A stretch of DNA of 64,000 bases from Catenulispora yoronensis (GTDB lineage: Bacteria > Actinomycetota > Actinomycetes > Streptomycetales > Catenulisporaceae): contig NZ_BAAAQN010000028.1 of NCBI RefSeq assembly GCF_039531695.1, forward strand, positions 66,821 through 130,820. Direction: 5' to 3'. Shown one piece after another: positions 43,001-51,800 of this stretch (positions are counted from its first letter, which is position 1; every line of letters starts with the position of its first letter). The notes below the pieces were generated by a model that did no database searches, was not told where the DNA came from, and saw nothing but the letters and a program-made list of their open reading frames with translations. A program made the position numbers and the translations under genes.

Positions 43001-46000
43001 GTTCGACTATCCGACGCCCGACCGGTTGGCCGACCGTCTTCATGCCCTGATTCAGGAGGGCGGCGAGGTCGTCTCGGCGCCGTACGTGCCGCCGACGGTG
43101 ACCGCCGCCGCGCCGGGCGAGGACGCGATCGCGATCGTCGGCATGGGCTGCCGCTATCCCGGCGGCGTCGCGTCGCCGCAGGACCTGTGGGACCTGGTCG
43201 CCGAGGGCCGGGACGCCATCACCGAGTTCCCCTCCGACCGGGGCTGGAACTTCGACGCGCTGTTCGCGCAGGACACCGACGGCGCCGGGACCAGCGACAC
43301 CCGCCTCGGCGGCTTCCTGCACGACGCCGACGGCTTCGACGCCGAGTTCTTCGGGATCAGCCCGCGCGAGGCGATGGCCATGGATCCGCAGCAGCGGCTG
43401 CTGCTGGAGATCTGCTGGGAGGCCCTCGAACAGGGCGGCATCCGCCACGAGGCGCTGCGGGGCAGCCGGACCGGCGTGTTCGTCGGCGCGATGGCCCCCG
43501 ACTACGGCCCCCGGCTGCATCAGCCCACGGAGACCGTCGACGGGCACCGGCTGACCGGGACCGCGCTCAGCGTCGTGTCCGGGCGCGTCGCCTACACCTT
43601 CGGGCTGGAAGGCCCGGCGATCACCGTCGACACGGCGTGCTCCTCGTCGCTGGTCGCGATCCACTGGGCGGCCCAGGCCCTGCGCCGGGGCGAGTGCACG
43701 CTGGCGCTGGCCGGCGGCGTGACGGTGATGGCGACGCCCGGCATGTTCGTCGAGTTCTCGCGGCAGGGCGGACTGTCCGCCGACGGACGCTGCAAGGCGT
43801 TCTCGGCGGAGGCCGACGGCACCGGCTGGGCCGAGGGCGCCGGGATGCTGCTGCTGGAACGGCTCGACGACGCGCGCCGCAACGGCCATCCGGTGCTCGC
43901 GGTGCTCCGCGGCTCGGCGGTCAACCAGGACGGCCGCAGCAACGGACTCACCGCGCCGAACGGCCCGTCGCAGACCCGCGTCATCCGCGAGGCGCTCGCC
44001 GACGCCGGCCTCGCGCCGACCGACGTCGACGCCGTGGAGGCGCACGGCACCGGCACGAAGCTGGGCGACCCGATCGAGGCCGAGGCCCTGCTGACGGCCT
44101 ACGGCCAGGGCCGCGAGCAGCCGCTGTGGCTGGGCTCGGTGAAGGCGAACATCGGGCACTCGCAGGCCGCGGCGGGCGTGGCCGGCGTGATCAAGATGGT
44201 CATGGCCATGCGCAACGGCCTGCTTCCGGCCTCCCTGCACGCCGACCGCCCGACCGCCGAGGTCGACTGGTCCGCCGCCGGGGTCCGGCTGCTGGCCCAG
44301 GCACAACCGTGGCCGCGGGTGTCGCGGCCGCTGCGCGCCGGGGTGTCGAGCTTCGGGATCAGCGGGACGAACGCGCACGTGGTGATCGAGCAGGCGGCGA
44401 CTGCGGCTCCCGAGGCAACCACGAATACTGATGCGTCTGCTGATCAGACCACTGCCGTCGAGATCCTTTCCTCAATAACCAACGCTTCCCCGACCACGGC
44501 AACTTCTTCGCAGAGTGCTGTATCGCAATCCGCCGCACCATCCACGCCGACCGCACCGCTCATCTGGGCCTTCTCCGCCCACACCGAGCCCGCTCTCCGC
44601 GCCTACGCCGCTCGCCTGCTCGACTACGCGATCACCGCTCCGCCCGGCGAACTCCCCGCCGCGGGGCTCGCCTTGGCGCAGCGCTCCGAGTTCGGTCACC
44701 GCGCCGTCGTCATCGCCGAGCAGCCGGAAGAACTCTTCTCGGCGCTCGCGGCGCTCGCCGAGGGCACCGACCACCCGGCCGTCGTCTCCGGCCTGGCCGC
44801 GTCGGACGTCCGTCCGGTGCTGGTGTTCCCGGGGCAGGGTTCGCAGTGGCCCGGCATGGCCGTCGAGCTGCTCGACGCCAACGAGGCGTTCCGCGACCAT
44901 CTGCTCCTGTGCGACGCGGCGTTCCGGCCGCACACCGGCTGGTCCGTGATCGATGTCCTGCGCCAGGTCGGCGAAGCGCCGCCCCTGGAGGGCTCCGACG
45001 TCGTCCAGCCGGTGTTGTTCGCGGTCATGGTGTCGCTGGCGGCGGCCTGGCGCGCGGCCGGGGTCGAGCCGGCGGCCGTGATCGGGCACTCCCAGGGCGA
45101 GATCGCGGCGGCGTGCGGCGCCGGGGTGCTGACCCTGGACGACGCCGCCCGGATGGTGGCGCTGCGCAGCAAGGCCCTGATGCGGCTGACCGGCACCGGC
45201 GGCATGGTGGCGCTCGCGCTGCCCGCCGACCGCGTCGAGCCGATGCTCGCGCGCTGGGCCGACCGGCTGTGGATCGCGATCGTCAGCGGTCCGGAGAGCA
45301 CGGTGGTGGCCGGCGACCTGGACGCGCTCGACGAGTTCACCGCCGAGTACGGCGCCACGACCCGCCTGCGCCGCGTCGCGATCGACTACGCGGCCCACAC
45401 TCCGCACATCGAGCAGCTGCGCGAGGAGCTGCTTGCCATCGGCGCGGGCCTGACGCCCTACCCGACCGACGTCGCGTTCTGCTCGGCGCTGACCGCCGAC
45501 TACGCGGACTACACCGAGCTCGGCGCCGGCTACTGGTTCCAGGGGCTGCGCAACACGGTGCGCTTCGGGGAGGCGGCGGTGCGGGTCGCAGAGCCCGGAT
45601 TCCCGGTGTTCATCGAGGCCAGCCCGCATCCCGTGCTCATCGGCCATGTGCAGGATTCCTTGCGCGAAGCGGGGATCAGCGGTGCCGCGGTCGGTTCGCT
45701 CCGCAAGGGCGACGGCGGCGCCACCCGGTTCCTGCGCTCGGCGGCGGAGGCGTACGTCCACGGCGCGCCGGTGGACTGGCGCGAGGTGCTCAACACGGTG
45801 CCGTACCTGCCGATCGAGCTGCCGAACCGGCCCTTCGACCGCCGCCGCTACTGGCTCGACGGCGCCGAGGCGCTGTCCGGGCATCCGCTGGTCGATACGT
45901 TCACGGCCCTGGCCGAGTCCGACGGCTACCTCGCCACCGGCCGCCTGTCACGCCTCACCACTCCGTGGCTGACCGACCACGCCGTCGGCGACACGGTCCT

Positions 46001-48809
46001 GCTTCCGGGCACGGCCTTCGTGGACCTGGCGTTGGAGGCGGCGGCGGCCTGCGGCGGCGATCGCGTCGAAGACCTGGTCATCACGGCTCCCGCCGTGCTG
46101 CCCGCGACCGGGGCGCTCCAGCTCCAGGTCACCGTCGGCGCCGCCGACGAGGTCGGCCGCCGCATCGCCACCGTGTATCTGCGGCCTGACGACGACGCCG
46201 AGGCGGTCTGGACCGCCCACGCGACCGCGACGATCGGCACCGCCGCCGTCGATCTGCTCGACGTCCTGCCGACCGCGCTGCCCGCGGACGCCGAACCCGT
46301 CGACCTGGACCGTGTCTACGAGCGCCTCGCAGACCTCGGATACGGCTACGGCCCCGCGTTCCAAGGGCTGCTGAAGGCGTGGCGGTCCGAGGACCAGACC
46401 TGGGCCGAGGTGACGCTCCCGGACCACGTCCGCCACGACGCGGGCCGCTTCACCCTGCATCCCGCACTGCTGGACGCGGCGCTGCACATCATCGTCCTTG
46501 ACTCGCTGGCCGGCGCCGAAGCCGAGCAGGCCGGCCCGGCCGACGCGGCCGAGCCGATGACGCTGCTTCCCTTCGCGTGGACCGGTATCCAGGTCGCGGC
46601 CCGCGGCGCCGACAGCATCCGGGTCCGGGTCACCGAGACCGGCGAGGACCAGGTCGCGCTCGAACTGTTCGACGCCTCCGGGCAGCTGATCGCGGAGGTC
46701 GAGAGCCTCGTGCTGCGCCGCGTCCCCCGGGTCGGCGGCGCGCCGTCCGGGTCCGCGGCGGCGCCGTCCGCCGACGCCGTCCACGCCGTCGAGTGGACCG
46801 AGTGGGACCCGACCCGGCAGGGCGAGGCCGAGGCCGCGAACCAGGGGTGGGCCCTGCTCGGTGCCGGTGGCGTCGTCGACGCGGTCGACGCCGCGCTGAC
46901 CGCCGCCGGGGTCCAGGTCCAGCTCGCCTACGACCTGCCGTCGCTGGCCGAGCTGTCGGCCGCCGAGGTGCCGAGGTACGTCGTCGTGCCCTGCGTCGCC
47001 GACGCCGATCCGGACGACCTGCCCTACTCGATGCGCGAAGCCGTCTACGAACTCCTGGACCATGTCCAGACCTGGATCGGCGACGAGCGCTTCGCCGCGA
47101 GCCGCCTCGTGGTCGTCACCGCCGGAACCCCGGCGGCCGGCGCCGCCTGGGGTCTGGTGCGTTCGGCCGAGACCGAGCATCCCGGCCGGTTCGCGCTGGT
47201 CGATCTCGGACCGGACCCGGACGAGGCGTCCGCGCCGGACTGGAGCCACGTCGCCCTGGCCATCGAGTCCGGGGAGACCCAGCTCGCCGTCCGCGACGGA
47301 GCGCTGCGGATCCCGCGCCTCGTGCGCCGCGCGGAGACGCCGGCCGAGCCGACCCACCAGACCGAGCCGACTGACCAGACCGAGCCGACCGAACAGGCCG
47401 AGCAGCTCGCACTCCCGACCGGCACCGAAACCGCCGCAGGCACCAAGGCCACCGAAGGCACGGTCCTGATCACCGGCGGCACCGGCGGCCTGGGCGCCCT
47501 GCTCGCCGAGCACCTCGCCGACCGCTACGCCGTCCGGCACCTGCTGCTGGCCTCCCGGCAGGGCCCGGACGCACCGGGCGCCGACGCCCTGACCGCCCGG
47601 CTCACCGCGCTCGGCGCCGAGGTCACCGTCGCCGCCTGCGACGTCTCCGACCGGGTCGCCCTGGCCAAGCTCCTGGCCGACATCCCGGCCAGCCGCCCGC
47701 TGTCCGGTGTCGTCCACACCGCCGCCGTGCTGGACGACGCCACGGTCGAGGCGCTCTCCCCGCACCACATCGACGCCTCGTTCGGCCCGAAGGCCGACGC
47801 CGCCTGGCACCTGCACGAACTCACCCGCGACCTCCCGCTGGGCATGTTCGTCCTCTTCTCCTCCGTCGCCGGCCTGGTCGGCAACCCCGGCCAGGGCAAC
47901 TACGCCGCCGCGAACGCCTTCCTCGACGCGCTGGCCGGCCACCGCCGCGACCAGGGGCTCCCGGCGGTGTCGATCGCCTGGGGCCTGTGGGACCTGCCGA
48001 GCAGCATGGCCGGGCAGCTCACCGAGGCCGACCTCGCCCGGCTGTCCCGCACCGGCATCGCGCCGATGGGTCTGGAACAGGGGCTGGCCGGGTTCCGGGC
48101 CGCCCTGACCGCGACCGATCCGGTCCTGGTCGCGGCCCGCTGGGACAGCGCCGAGCTGCGCGAGCGCGCCGAGAACGACACCCTCCCGCCGGCCCTGCGC
48201 GGCCTGGTCCGGGCCCCGGCCAAGGCGGCGGCCAAGGCCAACCAGCACGCCCCGGTCCAGGGCGGCGCGCTCGCCGGGGGCGCCCCCGCCGACGGCCGGC
48301 CCCGCACCGACCTCGCCTCCCGGCTGGCGGACCTGCCCCGCGAGGACGGCCTCAAGCTGGTCACCGACCTGGTCCGCTCGCACGTCGCGGCGGTGCTGGG
48401 GCACGGCAGCCCGGACGCCGTCGACGTGCGCCGGGCGCTCAGCGAGATGGGCTTCGACTCGCTGACGGCCGTGGAGCTGCGCAACCGGCTCGACGCCGCC
48501 ACCGGACTGCGCTCGACGGCGATCGTCGCCTTCGACCACCCGACGGTGACCGCGCTGGCCGAGCACATCCACAGCGTGCTGGCCCCGCCGCCGCCCTCGC
48601 CGCAGGAAGTACTGCGCACGGTGCTGGAGGCCATCCGGCCGAACCTGCCGGAGCAGGACGCCGGCGTGCGCGGCGCGGTCGTCGCGCTGCTGCACGGCGC
48701 GCTGGCGCAGTGGGACCACAACGGCGCGGAGTCCGCGCCGGCCCTTCAGGACAAGATCCACTCGGCGTCCGACGACGAGATCTTCGCCCTCATCGACAAC
48801 GAGATCTGA
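40014..48809 (+). CDS. type I PKS, loading module KSQ-AT-ACP plus module 1 KS-AT-DH-KR-ACP
   Basis: 2931 residues. Loading KS has Gln170 in VDTGQSSS where elongating KS domains have Cys, the hallmark of a decarboxylating KSQ. Loading AT: GHSQG (Ser656) and YASH (756-759), a methylmalonyl-CoA signature, so a propionyl starter is expected. ACP Ser973 in GVDS. Module 1: KS Cys1209 (VDTACSSS); AT with GHSQG and an unusual YAAH (1792-1795); DH with His1989, whose HxxxGxxxxP motif has Asp in place of Gly but whose HPALLDAALH Asp is kept; KR near 2485-2660 with GGTGGLG and an LDD (B-type) motif; ACP Ser2816. The C-terminus ends ASDDEIFALIDNEI, a docking helix. The gap to PKS2 is 21 nt. Short repeats widen linkers (DQNQNQDQN at about 893, QTEPTDQTEPT near 2450). 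Confidence 0.95.
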   Translation: MVVQQNSASGEPIAVIGMSCRLPGAADPAAFWALLRDGVDAVTEAPEDRWPTAVVPRYRRGGFLDDVAGFDAAFFGISPHEAVAMDPQQRLALELAWEALEHARIVPGAVRDTACSVFVGAIANDYAGIQDRLGVPSPHAYTGSHRAIIANRVSYFLGLRGASLTVDTGQSSSLVAVHMACEALRRGESGLALAGGVNLNLAGQTTVSIGRFGALSPDGRCHVFDERANGYVRGEGGALVALKRLADARRDGDHVHCVILGGAVNNDGGGDGLTAPSRRAQQEVVELAWRRSGVRAADVRYVELHGTGTPVGDPIEAGALGAARGAGAGAAEVSGTAEGSGTADGPGAGRPEPLLVGSVKTNIGHLEGAAGVAGLLKVVLSLGHGLIPANPGFGKPNPEIPLAELGLEVVTEAREWPAAGSGDRPAVAGVSGFGMGGTNCHLVVAQAPDEVSGATAADVADVPWILSGKTADAVRAQAARLSARIAAEAPTGVGVGATGTIGFTGAAGAIESTGAVGLSLLRTRTAFEHRAVLLGPDPAAGLAALATGNPDDATVVGAVVSGGRAFVFPGQGSQWPEMARGLMAESAEFAANIERCAEALAPFTDYSLTDVLLGADGAPDFDRVDVVQPALWAVMVSLAALWRSRGVEPDLVIGHSQGEIAAATAVGALSLSDGARVVALRSKAIGAIAGSGGMLSVAASAETVEAAIAEHAPQATVAAVNGPRAVVVSGPNEALAELQQHLDAAEYRTKLVPVDYASHSAAVDVLREELRRALEPIRPVSTDTLFISTLTGEPLDTAELDADYWFRSLRHGVRFADAVRVALDGGCGLLIECSAHPVLVGAIEETVEVAEREAVVLGTLRRGLGSLGQFRVALAQAYVGGAPVDWTEAVQDQNQNQDQNHKTLVELPTYAFQRRRFWAGETPSTSTSTVSGALKSRREVRDLILSVTASALGLEDTGSLRPGAAFKEMGVDSAIAVELRGRLRAATGLALSSGLLFDYPTPDRLADRLHALIQEGGEVVSAPYVPPTVTAAAPGEDAIAIVGMGCRYPGGVASPQDLWDLVAEGRDAITEFPSDRGWNFDALFAQDTDGAGTSDTRLGGFLHDADGFDAEFFGISPREAMAMDPQQRLLLEICWEALEQGGIRHEALRGSRTGVFVGAMAPDYGPRLHQPTETVDGHRLTGTALSVVSGRVAYTFGLEGPAITVDTACSSSLVAIHWAAQALRRGECTLALAGGVTVMATPGMFVEFSRQGGLSADGRCKAFSAEADGTGWAEGAGMLLLERLDDARRNGHPVLAVLRGSAVNQDGRSNGLTAPNGPSQTRVIREALADAGLAPTDVDAVEAHGTGTKLGDPIEAEALLTAYGQGREQPLWLGSVKANIGHSQAAAGVAGVIKMVMAMRNGLLPASLHADRPTAEVDWSAAGVRLLAQAQPWPRVSRPLRAGVSSFGISGTNAHVVIEQAATAAPEATTNTDASADQTTAVEILSSITNASPTTATSSQSAVSQSAAPSTPTAPLIWAFSAHTEPALRAYAARLLDYAITAPPGELPAAGLALAQRSEFGHRAVVIAEQPEELFSALAALAEGTDHPAVVSGLAASDVRPVLVFPGQGSQWPGMAVELLDANEAFRDHLLLCDAAFRPHTGWSVIDVLRQVGEAPPLEGSDVVQPVLFAVMVSLAAAWRAAGVEPAAVIGHSQGEIAAACGAGVLTLDDAARMVALRSKALMRLTGTGGMVALALPADRVEPMLARWADRLWIAIVSGPESTVVAGDLDALDEFTAEYGATTRLRRVAIDYAAHTPHIEQLREELLAIGAGLTPYPTDVAFCSALTADYADYTELGAGYWFQGLRNTVRFGEAAVRVAEPGFPVFIEASPHPVLIGHVQDSLREAGISGAAVGSLRKGDGGATRFLRSAAEAYVHGAPVDWREVLNTVPYLPIELPNRPFDRRRYWLDGAEALSGHPLVDTFTALAESDGYLATGRLSRLTTPWLTDHAVGDTVLLPGTAFVDLALEAAAACGGDRVEDLVITAPAVLPATGALQLQVTVGAADEVGRRIATVYLRPDDDAEAVWTAHATATIGTAAVDLLDVLPTALPADAEPVDLDRVYERLADLGYGYGPAFQGLLKAWRSEDQTWAEVTLPDHVRHDAGRFTLHPALLDAALHIIVLDSLAGAEAEQAGPADAAEPMTLLPFAWTGIQVAARGADSIRVRVTETGEDQVALELFDASGQLIAEVESLVLRRVPRVGGAPSGSAAAPSADAVHAVEWTEWDPTRQGEAEAANQGWALLGAGGVVDAVDAALTAAGVQVQLAYDLPSLAELSAAEVPRYVVVPCVADADPDDLPYSMREAVYELLDHVQTWIGDERFAASRLVVVTAGTPAAGAAWGLVRSAETEHPGRFALVDLGPDPDEASAPDWSHVALAIESGETQLAVRDGALRIPRLVRRAETPAEPTHQTEPTDQTEPTEQAEQLALPTGTETAAGTKATEGTVLITGGTGGLGALLAEHLADRYAVRHLLLASRQGPDAPGADALTARLTALGAEVTVAACDVSDRVALAKLLADIPASRPLSGVVHTAAVLDDATVEALSPHHIDASFGPKADAAWHLHELTRDLPLGMFVLFSSVAGLVGNPGQGNYAAANAFLDALAGHRRDQGLPAVSIAWGLWDLPSSMAGQLTEADLARLSRTGIAPMGLEQGLAGFRAALTATDPVLVAARWDSAELRERAENDTLPPALRGLVRAPAKAAAKANQHAPVQGGALAGGAPADGRPRTDLASRLADLPREDGLKLVTDLVRSHVAAVLGHGSPDAVDVRRALSEMGFDSLTAVELRNRLDAATGLRSTAIVAFDHPTVTALAEHIHSVLAPPPPSPQEVLRTVLEAIRPNLPEQDAGVRGAVVALLHGALAQWDHNGAESAPALQDKIHSASDDEIFALIDNEI
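42684..42713 (+). repeat. five 6-bp tandem repeats in the loading-module linker
   Basis: CAGAAC or CAGGAC units in a row code Gln/Asn/Asp between the loading AT and the ACP. Confidence 0.85.
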
Positions 48810-48830
48810 CCTTCCCGAAAGGCATCTGCC

Positions 48831-51800
48831 ATGGCGACCGAGGACAAGCTCCGCGAGTACCTGAAGCGAGCCACCGTCGACCTCACCGACGCCCGCCGCC
48901 GGCTGGCCGAGGCCGAGGCGGGGCGGCACGAGCCGATCGCCATCGTGGGCATGGCCTGCCGGTTCCCCGGCGGGGTCGTGTCGCCGGAGGACCTGTGGCA
49001 GGTGGTGTCCGAGCGGGTGGACGCGATCGGCCCGTTCCCCACCGACCGGGGCTGGGACCTGGAAGGGCTCTACGACCCCGACCCCGACGCGCTCGGCAAG
49101 TCCTACACCAAGCACGGCGGCTTCCTCTACGACGCCGGCGAGTTCGACGCCGGCTTCTTCGAGATGAGCCCGCGCGCCGCGCTGGCCACCGACCCGCAGC
49201 ACCGGCTGTTCCTGGAGGCCACCTGGGAGGCCTTCGAACGCTCCGGCATCGACCCGTCGACGCTGCGCGGCAGCCGCACCGGGGTGTTCGCCGGGATCAT
49301 GTACAACGACTACGCGCTGCGCTACAACGGCCAGGCCCCGCCCGGCCTGGAGGGCGTCGTCATGGTGTCCAACGCGCAGAGCGTCATGTCCGGCCGCGTC
49401 GCCTACACCTTCGGCCTGGAAGGGCCGGCCGTCTCCCTGGACACCGCCTGCTCCTCCTCGCTGGTGACCATCCACCTGGCGGTCCAGGCCCTGCGCAACG
49501 GTGAGTGCGACCTGGCCGTGGCCGGCGCCGCGACCGTGCTGGCCACGCCCGACGCCTATGTCGAGTTCTGCCGCCAGCACGCGCTGTCCCCGGACGGCCA
49601 CTGCCGCGCGTTCTCCGCCGACGCCGCCGGGGCCGCCTGGTCCGAGGGCGTCGGGGTCCTGACCCTGGAGCGGCTCTCCGACGCGCAGCGCAACGGCCGC
49701 CGGATCCTGGCGGTGGTCCGCGGCTCGGCGGTGAACCAGGACGGCCGCAGCAACGGCATGACCGCGCCCAACGGCCCGGCCCAGGAACGCGTGATCCGCG
49801 CCGCGCTGGCCGACGCCGGCCTGGAGCCCGCCGACGTCGACGTCGTCGAGGCCCACGGCACCGGCACCCAGCTGGGCGACCCGATCGAGGCCCACGCGCT
49901 GATCGCCACCTACGGCCGCAACCGCCCCGCCGACCACCCGCTGTGGCTGGGCTCGGTGAAGTCGAACTTCGGCCACACCCAGGCCGCCGCCGGCGTCGCC
50001 GGCGTGATCAAGATGGTGATGGCCATGCGGCACGGCGTGCTGCCGGCGACGCTGCACGCCGACGAGCCCAGCCCGCACGTGGACTGGTCGGCCGGCTCGG
50101 TCAGCCTGCTGACCCAGGCCCGGCCCTGGGAGCGGCGCGGCCGGGCCTTGCGCGCCGGCGTCTCCTCGTTCGGGATCAGCGGCACCAACGCCCACGTCAT
50201 CGTGGAGGAGAGCTCTGATGCCCGGCCCGCGGCCGACGGCGCCGAGCCGGACAACCACGAGCCCCGCGCCGCGGAGCACCCGATCCCGTTCGCGTGGGTC
50301 ATCAGCGCGCACCGGAGCGGCTCGCTGAAGGAGCAGGCCCGGCGGCTGCGCGGCCACGTCGTCCAGGACGCGACGCTGCACCCCGCCGACGTCGCGCGGT
50401 CCCTGGCCTGCGGCCGGTCGAAGTTCACCCACCGCGCGGTGGTCCTCGGCCAGGACCGCGCGGCGCTGCTGGCCGGCCTTGAGGCGCTCGCCGACGGCAC
50501 GGCGGCGGCCGAGGTGCGCCAGGGCGTGGGCCGCGACGCCCCGAAGCTGGCGTTCCTGTTCACCGGCCAGGGCGGTCAGCGGCTGGGCATGGGCCGCGAC
50601 CTGGCCCGGGTGTTCCCGGTGTTCGCCGAGGCGCTGGACGAGGTCTGCGCCGAGCTCGACAAGCACCTGGAGCGGCCGCTGCGCGAGGTCATGTGGGCCG
50701 ACCCGGACGGCCCCGAGGCCGCGCTGCTGAACCAGACCTCGTTCACCCAGCCCGCGCTGTTCGCGTTCGAGGTGGCCGCCTTCCGGCTGCTGGCCTCGCT
50801 GGGCATCCGGCCCGACCACGTGGCCGGGCACTCCGTCGGCGAGTACGCCGCCGCGCACGTCGCCGGCATCTGGTCGCTGGCCGACGCCGCCCGCCTGATC
50901 ACCGCGCGCGGCGCGCTGATGCAGGCGCTGGACGCGCCGGGCGCGATGGTCGCGATCGAGGCCACGCCCGAGGAGCTGGCGCCGACGCTGGCCGGGCTGG
51001 AGGACCGGGTCGGCATCGCCGCGATCAACGGGCCGACCAGCGTCGTGGTCTCCGGCGACGAGCAGACCTGCCTGGAGATCGAGGAGGTCTGGCGCGGCCT
51101 GGGCCGCCGCACCCGCCGCCTGGCGGTCAGCCACGCCTTCCACTCGCCGCTGATGGAGCCGATGCTCGACGAGTTCGCCGCGGTGCTGAAGGAGGTCGCC
51201 TTCGCCCAGCCGCGCATCGACCTCGCCACGAACCTCGACAGCGGCCTGAGCTGGATCGACCCCGGCTACTGGGTCGACCAGATCCGCTGCGCGGTGCGGT
51301 TCCGCGACACCGTCGCCCGGATCGAGTCCCAGGGCGTGGCCACGTATCTGGAGGTCGGGCCGGACGCGGTGCTGTCGGCGATGGCCGGCCAGTGCGTGAC
51401 CGCCGCCGACGTGGCCGTGATCGCCATGAGCCGGCGCAAGCAGCCCGAGACCGAGGCCTTCGCCGACGCCCTGGCGCAGGCCTGGATCGCCGGGGTGGCG
51501 GTGGACTGGCCGGGGCTGTTCGCCGACGGCGCCGACATCGCCGCCGACCTGCCGGTGTATCCGTTCCAGCGCGAGCGGTTCTGGCTCGGGATGCCGTCGC
51601 ACGGCACCGACGTCGGCGCGCTCGGGCAGGGTGTCGTCGAGCACGCGCTGCTGGGCGCCGCGGTCGAGATCGGCGACGACGGCGCGCTGGTGCTCACCGG
51701 CCGCCTGACCACCGAGACCCACCCCTGGCTGGCCGACCACGTGGTCTCCGGAACGATCGTGGTGCCGGGCACGGCGGTGCTCGACATGGTGCTGGAGGCC

